Source of the DNA: Marasmius tenuissimus
Taxonomy: Eukaryota; Basidiomycota; Agaricomycetes; Agaricales; Marasmiaceae
Direction: 5' to 3'
Length of the DNA: 64,000 nt
NCBI GenBank assembly: GCA_029532415.1
Contig: JAQOTA010000020.1
Location: 992,001-1,056,000, forward strand
Position 1 is the first letter of the stretch, and the number at the start of each line of letters is the position of its first letter. Shown piece by piece: positions 13,701 through 26,172 of this stretch. The notes beneath the pieces were generated by a model. The model was given only the letters and a program-made list of their open reading frames with translations, made no database searches and was not told the origin of the DNA. The position numbers and the translations under genes were made by a program.

Positions 13701-15900
13701 GAGCACAAGGATGAACGAGAGGAAGGAGAAAAAGACCTCATTTCTTGCTTTGTCTGGATCCCGAGATGTAAGGTCCGTCACCGTCAAGATGACTGTCCGT
13801 GTTCCTTTTCTTTTTGACATTGCAGTGACATGATTAATGGTCCCCTTTGGGATTGGTACGGTTTGTGCTGGTTTGCTGGTTAACGCCCATGCGTCGACGT
13901 CTCTCGTTTGGGTTTTGCTTCCAAAGTCCGAGTGACTTACTTATGACTTGACTTGAGCGTTCGTGTCAAATCCCGCTTTCCCCGAGTCACTGCTCAGTGG
14001 ATAACAGATCATGATGGAGGGGCAAGAGCGTCGAGAGTGTACGAAGGCAGAGCCATTTCTTGATGATTTCACTTATGAGTAATATCAGTGAACTTACCTT
14101 CGTCTAACTCTAAATCTTTTGCAGTGTACGAAGCTGATGAGCGAGCTGAGGACGTCGAGGATGATCACTATCATAATCTTTAGAATCTAGAACACATACG
14201 TATGGATGATGGAAGACATAATTAAAAACGTCCCTCTGGGCTCACCGCCTCAGGCTTGACTTGAGCCTCCGAAATCCGAGCCCGATCCGTTCCTGAGGCG
14301 GGGGAGTGTTCACGGAGGCCAGCCTAACGAAGGTAAAGATGATGGATCAGTCGATCGCAAATCATGGTGCCTGACCATACAGCGCCTTTTCGTTTCTTCT
14401 CGTACATGTCCATCAATGGGAGGACTAAGAGAGGACCAGGTTGTTCTGTTTTTACTCCGTTAGTGCCAGTTGATTTCACATCCCGTTCGAGCTGCGAGAG
14501 GCACTCTGAAATGAGAAACTCAGGGGGTCGATTCCTCGACGCTCGATGAGGGGAAACGAATTAACCACCAGGATAAACGATAGACGAGCGCCTCGTACAT
14601 TTAATATTGTAAAGTCCGATATGCCAACAACCGAAATGAGGGGACAAATATTGAGTGTTTCCGCCACATTTCGATCATATATTGAGTGCCATGGCCCTCG
14701 GGAAGGGCTTTTGACTCTGAAACGAGTGAGAAATTGTAGGGTCGCCACGCATGTAAATTAAAAGCAACAATCGGAACTCACGTTGTAGATGTGCCATTCC
14801 GACCCTAGGTCTCTTCGCGGGTCTGTTTTTTTTTTCATTCCGAGCTCCCGGAAGGGGAATAGTTGCATTGTGCATGAGTTATCGTATATTGTTTATCGTG
14901 CTGTCGCACCACCACCATTCACCCTTTCAAATTTCAAGGGCGACTTGAACGATGTAATCCCTTTCCCGCCAGTGATCAAGCCGTAAGCAAGGGGTGGCTG
15001 AAAGCTGCTGGAATGAGACGGATCCGGGAACCTGACCGTTGTACTGGATGTGAGAGTTTTGTTTATCGGAGTTTCTGATTCGGGAGGCGTCAGAAAGGTG
15101 TCTATTGAAGCGTTGAGTGCTTACAGTATCCGGCCCCCGGACGGTACTTGCATGCTACAACTGACCCAGTGTATGAATGTTCAGCGCGTTTTTTCACCCA
15201 GCTATGCCTGGACTGCTTCTACCAGCTACTGCGCGCGTGAATCATGAATCAGGAGAGAAGACTGACCCACGACTATCACGATAAAACGTCTTCCTTTCGA
15301 ATGTCAAGCGAGACAGCCCAGATTGGGGATTCCAATGGCAGTGTCGCAGTATCAATTCAGTCAGTGCTATGAGTTGAGGGTGAGCGATGCTTCCGAAGAT
15401 TGCGTTGATTGATGGTATTCTCTATAGATCGGAATCTACTGCACTGGCAGGTTTGAACCCGCAGGCCGGCTATGGCGAATGTAGCTCGGGAATTCCCATG
15501 AGCACATGGAAGCACGTAGGACAAGAAGACCCCAAGTTTGTGAGGAAGATAGCGGGTGATAGAGGGGGTATTGAACGAAGACTTGGCTGAAAGAATTAGC
15601 CCGAGGAATGAGTGTAGAGAGCGATGAAGAGCGCCTCAATTCAACCGATATCTGTTAGTGCTCTCAGAGACGGAAGAGAGCAAATTGACGGTGCACAGGC
15701 TGCGGTTCGACATGGTAAATGTTCGAGCCTAGACCAGGAGATCGAATCGGGGCGCGTGTGGGACGTAAAACCCCGAAATCCCGGTAAATCAACAAACAAG
15801 CCCAATTAAACCAAGATTGTATTGAAACTCCGCCCAGGCACCTCCTACATTTCTCCTCTTGGAAAGCAATTGATTTTTTTGCCGTTTTTCCCAGGATTCG
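7700..15900. other. Gene-poor region
   Basis: About 8 kb with no open frame longer than about 100 codons and no recognisable protein motif on either strand. Donor-like CTTAC/CTCAC motifs in minus orientation recur (near 10537, 11150, 12025, 12760, 13133, 13287, 14093, 14775), which could reflect decayed spliced genes or non-coding transcripts. No clear long terminal repeats or tandem repeats are visible by eye. I see no tRNA. Confidence 0.4.
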
Positions 15901-15945
15901 CCCGATTATTTCCTATTATTTGAACCGTTTTCCTTTTCAACGGTC

Positions 15946-18631
15946 ATGTCCTCGAGTGTTCCTGGACCTGAAATCACCTCCACTTCCATAGCGCCTGCTC
16001 AGAACTCGAACTCTATATCTTCGAGGACTCAAGGTTCTCCAAAATCCGAGTTGGCTTCCCCTTCCTTAGCACAACTAGGTTCTCCGTCGACTCAGGCGAC
16101 GGCAACCACCCAGGACGATATGGCAGCCGTAGTCGCCTTACCGACTGGAACTCTCAACAAACGATACCGACCTACCCCGGCAAAGACCTTCCAATGTAGA
16201 GGATACGGAGAATGTAGAATGGTATTCTCCAGGAGCGAACATTTGGCGAGGCATATCAGGTGGGTGTGCCTGTCAATTTTTTTCACCGCTTTGTTCCTGG
16301 GGCCTTGGAGTACTAGGGACGGAGGACAAAGCTTAATCTTTGTCGTTTTCCGTCTGTGGCCAATGCCATCGCTAGTTGATGTCGACGTCGACGTCGGTTG
16401 TGCTTGACCAGTGCTGGTCATCGCGGTAGACGACATTGAGGGGTCAAAGACCCTTTTTTCTCTCCTTTGTCCGAGCTTTTTCCTTCCGAATCTGCTCTAT
16501 GGTTCTGCACGTTGTCGAGTGCAAGGACATTGTTCTTTTATCGCTATCATATCTATCATAACATTTTTGGCAGTGGCTGACTAGCTGTCCTTTTTTCTTT
16601 AGGAAACACACTGGTGAACGCCCCTTCACTTGCCACTGCGGAAAGCAGTTCTCTCGCTTGGACAACCTCCGTCAACATGCTCAGACTGTTCACGCGGACA
16701 AACAAGATCAGAACGAGCGTATGATGCGCGACCTTACTACCCTTCATGCCTCTATGGCTGCTGCCAACAAGGCAACTGGTCGTGGCAGTCGTGGCAGACA
16801 AGCCAGCTCTCAAATCAAGACGGATGATACGGGGGGTGGTGGCGGCTTAGGTCGGCCCGGTACCTCTACTGGCTACGAAGGCTGGGACCAAGGCCAGGAC
16901 GTCGACATGGATTCTCCTACTCACACTCAATCGCCTACTTCGGCTGGCCCAACACAGTCCTTTCGTGACCCTCAGCAGCGGTCCTTTCAGTCCTTTCGGT
17001 CCCAATCCGGCCAGTCCTTTCGTGCCTCCGACATCGCCTCAGTTAACTCTCTCTCCAACAACTCAAACGCCGCCGGTACTAGTACCGGCGGCGAGCAATT
17101 TCGGGCTAGCAGCGGGTCAACTCAGTCCTTTCGAGCCTCAGAGCAGCCTCTCTCCTCATCACAGTCCCAACAATTCTCCTCCGCTCGGCCCGTCGTCGAG
17201 CAATCACAGTTCCAGTTCAACGTCCCCCCCTCTTCCTCCTTCCCTCACTCACACAGGGAGAGCACCTCCTCCCGCCCATCTACATCTAACACACAGCTCC
17301 CACCGCTCTCATCAGTCGTCCCCGCATCACTCGCCTCTCTACCTCCAGCCCCATCTCTCTCAAGACCTTCTACCGGGTCGAAGCCGGAATACCTCCATGG
17401 TCTTGGACCAGCTTTCCCCCCACCACCAGGCAGTTCTTCAGGGGTCTCCGGCTCCCATGTCGGCCTCGGCGAGAGACCCGCGAGCGGAAGGCTACTTCAG
17501 TTTCCCCTCCCCGCCTCTTCCTCCTCACATGAGTCCAGCAATGCAAGAGTACTTGGGAGTAGTTCCGGGATCGGTCTCGGCGGGTTTGGCCTCGGGACCT
17601 CAGGGACTGGGGGCTATCGACCAGGAACGGCACCTTCGTCGTTCAATTTCGCCTACCGACCTTTTACCGGGGGCGGGTCTTCAGCAGCAGCAGCAGCAGC
17701 CGAATCACTGGGCGCAGAGGGGGATTCACCGTTCTCGTTCAACCCTCCCAGCAACCAGTATGCATCACAATCAAATGAGAGGAAGCGCAAGTTTGAAGAT
17801 GATGAACGGGGCGATGGAGAGAGAGATCGACCACAGTCAAGACGTCTCTCGGTTATGGAGCTCTGCGACGATGGCGAGCCAGGACCGCTCCCCGCCAGCC
17901 GACCCACAACGACCAGTGGAATTACAAGAGGGGCGGCGGGACTCTACATTGGCGTACAGAGCGATGATGAGGAGACAGCAGGAGGACCAGATGAGGAGAG
18001 TCGCGAACGGTCAAATGTCAGGCCCAAACTGGGGGGACCAGGTAAGAGTTGCTCGAGTTCAATCGCTCCGCTCATAGGCTTACATTATATTTTTTTTTCT
18101 TAGGGCGGCTACTTTCAAACTCCAACTCAAACACCTCGCCGTCATCCTTCTCATCCAACCCATCCCTCCCATCCCACTCATCCAGCACATCACCCCTCTC
18201 TTCCTCACACTCAACAACAGCCACATTCTCATTCAGCTCACAACTCCCCCATCCACGCACAGTTTCCCCAGCATCGGCATCAGTCAGTTCCAGTCGATAT
18301 GCGAGCGGGTCCGGGGCAGTACGATTTGGCGGCTATGGATCCCATGAGGAGCAACAGTTTGGGTATTCAAGGTCACGGGTATCAAGGAGCCCCGTATCGT
18401 CAATCGGGTCTCCAGTATCATCGTCAGCCTCAGTCACATCTCCATATCGGTGATGCTGGCGTGGGGGCCACGAACGGTGCTGGTGCTGGCGCGTTTGAAG
18501 AATTTGACTTTGTGGAATTCATGGGACCTGGGATGGGTATGAATGGTGTAAATGGGGCCGGAATGAATGGGGGACTGGACGGAGTGGTCAAGTTCGAGGG
18601 CGGAAGTCCGATTTTGGGCGATATGTGTTAA
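15946..18631 (+). CDS. C2H2 zinc-finger transcription factor
   Basis: Nuclear DNA-binding regulator with two tandem C2H2 fingers. Exon 1 (15946-16259) has a Ser/Thr/Pro-rich N-terminus and then the first finger, C-x4-C form ([20 protein letters not shown]). After a 343-nt intron, exon 2 (from 16603) completes the linker [10 protein letters not shown] and the second finger ([21 protein letters not shown]). This finger pair is typical of Msn2/Adr1-like fungal regulators. A long low-complexity tail follows. In the finger frame it includes [21 protein letters not shown] and [13 protein letters not shown] (which I believe is conserved in basidiomycete relatives), passes an intron at 18042-18103 and stops at 18453. 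A second frame, open to 18631, has an equally protein-like C-terminus (see next entry). The true C-terminus is therefore unresolved and I give the outer limit. Upstream 15830-15945 is pyrimidine-rich, fitting a core promoter. Confidence 0.8.
16965..18631 (+). other. Second long open frame overlapping the C2H2 factor tail
   Basis: This frame is shifted by +1 relative to the zinc-finger frame. It stays open from at least 16965, through the same 62-nt intron (18042-18103, phase 0 here, phase 1 in the finger frame), to TAA at 18629-18631. It reads [19 protein letters not shown], then a Gln run, [20 protein letters not shown], His/Pro-rich sequence, and ends [14 protein letters not shown]...[13 protein letters not shown]. 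The last 178 nt (18454-18631) are open only in this frame and look coding. Options are a +1 frame change near 17.88-17.95 kb (indel or assembly error), alternative splicing, or true dual coding. Not proven to be translated. Confidence 0.5.
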
Positions 18632-21600
18632 ATGTGTGTCTTGTTTCTTCATTCTCTTGGACGGTGGATACCTTTTTCTTCCTTTCTCATTGGGCCTTCT
18701 GGTGTTACAATATTCTTTTTGTGTCGTGCTTTACAATGGGCTATTCGTTGTTATTATTTTGCGTTGCCGATGTATACCTTCCCACCATGAACATTCATCC
18801 CAGTCCCCCCGCACTTTCCATCCTTTCCATCTATTCACGAAAGCCCTTTCTCATACCGACCCCGTTCCTTGTCTTGGTTTGGGTATACCCACCCTCGCTG
18901 GCTTCGGACTGTTGCGCTTCTTACTTATTCATTGTTTATCGCTCGCATTGTAAAAAAGAAGAACTTGGTGTCTTCCTCGTTTCTCTCCACTTCCAAGACT
19001 TTCTCTCATACTTTAGTGTACACCCCTTCAACTTCTTTCGAAAGTATTTTAGTACCATCTGTCTACTTTGAAGTTCGAACTCTTTACAATTCTTACTCTC
19101 CCCCTTGCATGTTCTTGTCTTGTTCGATATACCGCTTCAAACGTTATTCAAAGTTGATATACGTATACGCCATAACGATGTAGTGCTACGGAAATTAAAG
19201 AAAGATGTTGTTCTCTACTGTGATCGGTGTCTTGGTAGTGAAGCGGAAGTAACTATGAGGGGACCTCCTGTACAGTTCAGGAGAGCTCGGTGTTCGCTCG
19301 GTGGATTAAGTGAATAACCGTTCCGCCCGCTGGCGACCTTGCCATGTTTCATGGTCCCCCGTTCCCGATCGCCGCTGTCAAGGACTGCCTTAACTCTTGC
19401 CTTATCCTGCGGAACACTTGTTGAGGATTACTGCGCAACCACCGCAACGATAGTCACAGTAGACTACAGCACGACTCCAGTGGGTGGTTACCCGAGTGCC
19501 AGTGGAGCACTTTAGGAGGCAGGTAGTGGAGTCATAGCTATAGTAACCGTAATAAAAATTGATAGGGTCCCAGTCCCCCCAGTCTCCAAGTTAGGAGTAT
19601 GTAAGCATTATCCCTCCTGAGGCTTGTAGATTTTCCAGCCCGACCTGGGCCGTCCTTCACGCACACGGAGAAATCCGTAGGTTCCTTCACGGTCGCTTTA
19701 GATGATTCTGGGGCTCGAACTTTCTGTTCAGTGTGTTCTCTTCGGAGACTTCCGACGCGTCGCCACCTCCTTCACTCGCTGCCTCGCTTTACGGAGGTTC
19801 TCGCTTACAAGGAAATAGATAGTCATATTAGCTCAATGGTGCTAATGGTAAATCAGACACTGACAGATGGGCGAGTTGCCACTGACGGCGGGAGACTTGT
19901 TTGGGTGGGTTTGGGCATCTCGGAGGTGTTGGTGAGTACTAGGACGGTCAAAGCCTTTTCACAAATCTGGACATATCAGATCGTAGGTGCTAAGACAAGT
20001 TTGGGGGTGGGGTTTGAGGAGAAACCTCGCAGATTAATCGGCGGAGTGGCTTGTTTGCTTTGTTCCGAGGTGGTCCTTCGTTTGTTTCTTTGTACCATTC
20101 AGGTATTCGTATTCGTTTTCTGATTTCATTTTCCTTTATCTTGTCGATGATTGTATAAATCAATGACATTGTATTGAATGCCGGGATGTTGGTCCCCCTT
20201 GGGAGTACTGAGTACCAAAGTACATACATACTCATGTCCTTGTTCTTGAGACCCTCTTCTGAACTTGTACTCCTCCCCTCGGCACCCAGTACCAAGCATC
20301 CAATCATCCGTTGACCACCCCTGTCCGGTCTCTCGTCCACGTATGATCGAAACGGGATTTGGTGTGCAGGTTCCCATATGATTCGGAGAAGATCATGACA
20401 CGATAGCACGTTAATGAATTGCCAGGGTTGGACGTTTCCTATCTGGTCGATGCTGAGAATTATCAGACCGTAGGGGATACGAAGGCTATAAAAATGGAGA
20501 TATGGGATGCATGTGAGTGTGAGCGGCGTGTTTCGACCTTTCTTTTTTTTGGGTGCGAATTTCGGGATGCGGGTACATTTCGTATGGTCGTTGGTTTAAG
20601 ATTGTCTCATCCAGTCATATTTCAGAGAGTTTTTGACATTGCAGTGTGTACACCTACGGTACGATAGCTTCCGTGTATTCCACGTGAAAAAGGAGCTGTG
20701 CCGGCTGGAACAACGAGTCATGGCGCTCAGGGTAAGCAACATTCCATCCTATATACTTTACGCTGTGGACCGACCTGGAACAGAGTATGACGCAGTCAAG
20801 CCTTTCATTCTCGATGACGGGCTCACATCTTCGGAGGTGCTGGTCTACCAAAAAAGTTCAAGGGAGCGGCATACGTTATGGACGGAATTTGTGGTATCAG
20901 AGACCTATCTAAAGTGCTCCCGAGGGTGCTGATGACCATGAGCGACTTACCCACATTCTGCCCACCGGCAACGGGTGATCCCGAGCCGGGGACTCTACCT
21001 CAAACCTTCTTCTCTTCGCCACATTCTTCATTGTGGGTGCGAGTAGGTGCAATTTGTAGTCTCTCGATCGTCAGGGCACTGTACCTGAGTGATTTGCAAT
21101 TGAAGAGGCAGTGGGAGGCACCGCGGGGACGTTGTATCAAAAGTGCCTGGTAGCAGCTCCACTTCTAGGAACGCGAGACGAGGTTTAGTACAATGGTCCT
21201 CCTTTAGTTACCGGCAAACCTTATTTTCCTGCGCGCGGAGAGCGGGATAGAATACGACGGTCTCAGTTCTAATACCGCAATGAGTTCTCCTATGAACAGA
21301 ATGCGGCCTGTAGGCACCCGACGGATCGTTGTATCCCCCAACGGAACCCCGAATCATCTTCGCGTGCTCCTCAAGTGAACGGTAGTTTTATCTAAAAATC
21401 AACGTCCTAGTCCTGAGATGTTGAGATATAGCTAGACTTTTGACTGGTTCAGAGCACCACCAATCGGCAGGTCCCGCCACCCACGGAAGTTAAATCAGTG
21501 CGTGTCGGCGTGGGTTCGACGGAAAGTCGACACTGACAGTGTCAGCTAAGACCCGCTTGATACGAATGTAGAACACCACCTGCACGAGCTTTAACATCAC

Positions 21601-22800
21601 CTCAATACAAACTCAATATTAATATTCCTGGGTCTAAGAATCACGATTCCCGAGCCTCCGGTTCACCTCTCTAGTACACATTCAGCGCAACCTTAAAACT
21701 CTTTACTACCGTGCCTGGTCGTTCTCTTGAGCTCCACTTCCAGGTACGCGAACTCTATGAGTGGCGGTGAGTCCCAAATAACGATCTTCCGAAGATGGGC
21801 GCTAGTTTTCCTCTTTTCGTGCTTTACCATTAGGGCCCAGTCTATCCAGGCGAGATGGGACAGCGGTGCCTGTCGCCTCGCGTTTCTTGCGATCTCGGAG
21901 CTAAGGACAGATTTCTCCAGAGATCGTTTGGCATTGAGGGTCCCTCAGTGCCTGGCCGAGCTCTCCTTTGAGGTACGAAGCAGTGAAGGTATGTGTACCT
22001 GAATGGCCTTGAAGTCCTATATAATGGAGCGGTACGGGTCTGCCTTTCTCGGAAAGCCTACAATGGTCCCGCTCCCTCACCGAATCAACTTACCTGTGTA
22101 CAGGTCGTTCCAAATCCGATCATTACTTGAACTTGATGGCCTGGATATTGCTCCTCGCAAGTAGTCTTGTATTTGGTATGGAAATTTTTTCTTTTGAATT
22201 ACAGTATTACTCAAATCATGAAGGTCTCTGGATCATACGACGGGTAACTATCTACTAAGATACAGAAAGTTTTCTACCCCGACTATCGCTGGCATCCAAT
22301 TTCCCATCGTTCACACGCTCTTCAAGAACCAAAGTTCGCGATAGCTTGCAGCATGATATCCTTCATCAATTGCAGTGAGACCTGCCAAAGCTGACATATC
22401 TCGAACAGTCAGCACGGCGAGCAAGGGGAGAGACTCAGAGAGCATCCTTGGCTGCGCAGGCCGTAGTGGCCGATAGCATGGTGTACAACATTGTTGACAG
22501 TGGCCGCCTTGACGAAGTTTCTTTATGGGTTAGTACCACGAGAGACCACGAGTTATCTATGATTATTAATGTTCTCCGGAAGTAGCACTAGGAATATCTC
22601 TGTGCCGGCCCATTCAGTAGGGGCGCGACGCGCACTACACGTGATGAGAAAACTGCTATGTGATCTTTCGGGCAGAAGGTCACCGTAACCGAAGCTCTTC
22701 CCCACGGGTCTCCTTGTCTGCTATTGACTTGATGTTGAGCTTACGCATCATCTCTATCGCCCTTCTCACCCTCCAGCCCCCATGACTATCGTTATGACAC
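18632..22800. other. 3' flank of the C2H2 gene and gene-poor region
   Basis: 18640-19180 is T-rich and open in several frames at once, which suggests 3' UTR or biased composition rather than a gene. 19.2-22.8 kb has no frame with recognisable protein features. A sequence near 21480-21530 (CACGGAAGTTAAAT) faintly resembles the core of 5S rRNA, but its flanks do not fit. Confidence 0.4.
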
Positions 22801-22823
22801 GCTTGGCTCGCTCCAATTTCATT

Positions 22824-22830
22824 ATAAAGA
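22824..22830 (+). promoter_or_regulatory. TATA box of the aldehyde dehydrogenase gene
   Basis: TATAAAG lies 59 bp upstream of the ATG at 22889, preceded by CCAAT in the sequence CTCCAATTTC (22812-22821). The spacing resembles that of TATA boxes before other genes in this window. Confidence 0.6.
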
Positions 22831-22888
22831 GACCCTTGGCAGCTCACAGTCACTTATCCGTATCTCTTCTTGCTACAACCATCACAAC

Positions 22889-25234
22889 ATGACCGGAACT
22901 TGGAAAACAAATCTCGAAACACCCAGCTTCAAAGGATCCGTTGGAACCAACACTGGACTGTTCATCGATGGGAAATGGACTGAGCCTGCTGAAGGAGGAA
23001 AAATCGAGTAAGATAACATCTTTTTACTTCATTTTACGCGCGTCTTACACGTCGTTATAGTGTAGTGAACCCTGGTGCGAGCAGCCCGTGACAAATGCAG
23101 GATGACAGGTACTTAACAGTTTGGATGTCTTCAGCGACTGGAAAGGCCATTACCAGTGTGTCCTTGGGAACCGACAAGGATGTCGATCTTGCTGTTGAAG
23201 CTGCAAAGAAGGTCAGTGGATCGATTGATTGACGATCGCGTGCAATTCTGATTGAGGTACTGCCAGGCTTACAAGACGGTTTGGGGTCTCAAAACACCAG
23301 GAACCGAACGAGGAAAGCTTCTCTTCAAGCTCGCGAATTTGATGGAGGCGAACCTAGACGAACTCGCAGCTCTCGAATCACTCAATTGCGGTGGGTAATC
23401 CTGTTCATAAATCGATCCGACCATCGCCGTCTGATCATTCAATTAGGCAAGCCATTCTCTTCTTCAAAAGGATTTGAGATTGGCGCCGCAATCGGAACCA
23501 TCCGGTATTACGCAGGCTGGGCTGACAAGATACAAGGAAAAACAATTGAGGTCAGAAAGAAATGACTATTCAATCTCACCATGTTGATTAGCCCCTTTCT
23601 TAGACCAATGAAAACAAATTTGCTTACACGAGACACGAACCATATGGCGTTGTTGTGAGTTGGGTATTGGTTAAATTTCACTCGCGTATTTGACACAGCC
23701 CTAGGGCCAAATTATTCCATGGAACTTCCCATTGGTACGTTGAGGCTCTGAAATTGTTAGGAGCGATCTAATGAGTGCTGTAGCTCATGTTCACTTGGAA
23801 AATTGGACCCGCAGTTGCAACAGGGAACTGCGTCGTTATTAAGGTGCGAATTAATTGGTACTTTCCGTGATGTCCGGTTTCATCTAAAGTATGATGCATC
23901 TGCATTAGCCCTCGGAAATGACCCCTCTCACTGCACTCAAGATGGGCAGCCTCATCCAAGAGGCTGGCTTCCCACCTGGCGTCATCAACATCGTGAACGG
24001 ATATGGTGAGTCTCTTCCCGGTTCTCGTTCGGCGCATTACTTACGGCAAGATTCCAGGCCACACCGTCGGCGCAGCCCTCTCCGCCCACCCTGAAATTCG
24101 GAAGATTGCCTTCACAGGCAGCACCCTCGTTGGGAGGAAGATCCAAGAGGCCTCAGCGAAGTCGAACCTCAAGGTTGTTACGCTAGAGTTGGGCGGAAAG
24201 GTCAGCGTCGCAGCTCTTCAAACCTCCATTCATTTACTAACATGTTGCTTAGTCTCCCAACATCATTTTTGATGATGCAGACTTCGAACAGGCCATTAAG
24301 TGGGGTGCAATGGGTATCTAGTGCGTACTTTGGCAACCAACTCGTTGTACCTTTCTCACCGTCCCCCCTAGCTCGAACATGGGCCAAGTCTGTACAGCAG
24401 GCTCCAGAATCTTTGTCCAAGAGGGCATCTATGACAAGTTCCTCGCCGCCTTCACTCAAGCTAGTAAAGGGCTGCAAGGCGCGACTGGCGATCCATTCGC
24501 TCCTGGCACTCAACACGGCCCTCAAGTATCTCAAACTCAGCTCGATGTACGTCTCCGTCTTCAATATCATTCGACTGACCGGAATCCCTTACCTCCAATG
24601 ACGTTTAGCGTATCATGGGATACCTCGATTCCGCTCGTCAAGACGGTGCAACGATCCACACTGGTGGAGAAAGACACGGAAACGAGGGATACTTCATCCA
24701 GCCTACCATCGTTACCGACTGCAAGCCCGACATGAAGATAGTCAGAGAAGAAGTCTTCGGTCCTGTTGCGGCCATCATCAAGTTCAAGACTGAAGAAGGT
24801 AACGTGGTTTCTTCCCCTCGACTACCGTTTTCGTCGTTTCTCTTAATGAGTAATATGCAGAGGTCATCGAGATGGCTAACGATACCAGCTACGGTCTCGC
24901 GGCTGCCGTGTTCACCGAGAACAACAGTCGTGCTATTCGTGTTGCGCATGCTCTAGAAGCTGGAACGACTTGGGTATGTCCTTCATGATGCTCTGCCCCC
25001 TTTTAGGTAGATTCTCATTGGTATAACAGATCAACTGCTACAATACGTCTGAGTTCCAAGTACCCTTCGGCGGCTACAAGCAGTCGGGTGTTGGAAGAGA
25101 ACTTGGAGAGTACGCTATCGAAACGTAAGTTCAGCGTCGGATCGGGTTGTATGTTGGCACTCATCAGTACTTTTCCTTTGCTCAGGTACACCCAAGTCAA
25201 AGGTGTCCATGTCAACCTCGGTTTGCGGCTGTAA
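22889..25234 (+). CDS. NAD(P)-dependent aldehyde dehydrogenase
   Basis: Oxidises aldehydes to carboxylic acids; cytosolic class, since no targeting peptide is evident. I can join 16 exons with 15 short GT-AG introns into one continuous protein of about 500 residues, the usual family length, starting [16 protein letters not shown] and ending [16 protein letters not shown]. Family motifs appear in order: PWNFPLLMFTWK, the cofactor-contacting lysine in [20 protein letters not shown] (Rossmann GSTxxG), the general-base glutamate in TLELGGKSPNI, the catalytic cysteine in [16 protein letters not shown], and the C-terminal [15 protein letters not shown]. All essential residues are present, so it should be active. 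Substrate is not predictable; acetaldehyde and general aliphatic or aromatic aldehydes are usual for this class. The neighbours show no operon-like link. Confidence 0.95.
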
Positions 25235-26160
25235 AGGCGAAGGTGAAACCCGGTTGAAAATATGTGAGAAGTTCCGTGTGTATGTCTTTTGTATGAATAC
25301 TATTACTACTCAATAACCTTGGAATTGTATTATCGCGTATGTTTGCATTCTCGAACATTACGACCAATATTCCCAGTTTCTATACTAGAGCTTCAGTTTC
25401 ACTCAGTCAGAGGCTAGAGCCAAGTCGCCCTGGATGACTCGGGGGCACGGTGAGGTCGGTTACGAGCTCTAGAAGCAATTCGGGGTTCTTGCATACCCAC
25501 ACTCATTGTGTACGACTGTGCGATGTGCTGTCCCTTGGAAGGTCGGGCTTGGCTTATACTGCGACTCACATAGGTCCGACAGACGGTGTGCTTGCCTCAC
25601 ATAGGACAAGACGTGTTTCTTGCCCGACTTACCTTCGGGGGACCTTCAAGATACCCTCTCGGGGGTTTTAGCTAGCCGGGAATCGATGGGACCTGTACCT
25701 GTCAAGAATCGTCCTTACATCCCCAGCCAACCTCCCAGAGTGACCTCTTCGCAATTCGCGAGGCTGGCTCAACCCCATTCCCTATAACGCCAATGTACCC
25801 GACCATTGCCCAGAGGACTTTGTAGGTGCCGCAGAGGCGGGAGACTTTAGGCCATGAGGTTATTTCTACACCAACTCAGTTAGAGCGTTATCAACCTCGC
25901 GCGTACCTCGTCGCCAGTAAACTTCTGCTGTAAGAACCCCGAGTCAAGCCTTGGACGAATTCAAAGGGCTCGCTTCTTGTGCACGAGCAAGGAACTTTTT
26001 CGTATTGCCGAACACGCGCCCCCAAGTTCCGTTTTTGGATTCACTTCATTTCTTTTTGCTTTTATACGGGAGGTCCTCTAAGATAGAAAGGCATTCCTCG
26101 TCAGTTTCCCACTTACGAAGAACTAACGTCCCCTCCTCTCTCTCCGTCTCTTCCTACTCT
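25235..26160. other. Intergenic
   Basis: 3' flank of the aldehyde dehydrogenase and promoter region of the LysM gene at 26173. No coding evidence. A CT-rich stretch at 26125-26165 immediately precedes the LysM ATG, as is common in fungal core promoters. Confidence 0.5.
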
Positions 26161-26172
26161 ACGACCTTCACG

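Noticed and set aside
15445..15475. Possible tRNA T-arm (GGTTTGAACCC region)
   Set aside because: No acceptor stem, D-arm or anticodon stem can be formed around it.
18567..19183. Open frames of 100-150 codons downstream of the C2H2 gene
   Set aside because: Three overlapping frames are open because the strand is T-rich; products are hydrophobic by composition and match no family. Likely 3' UTR.
21475..21540. Possible 5S rRNA-like segment
   Set aside because: Only a short GGAAGTTAAAT core resembles 5S; the flanking helices cannot be matched.
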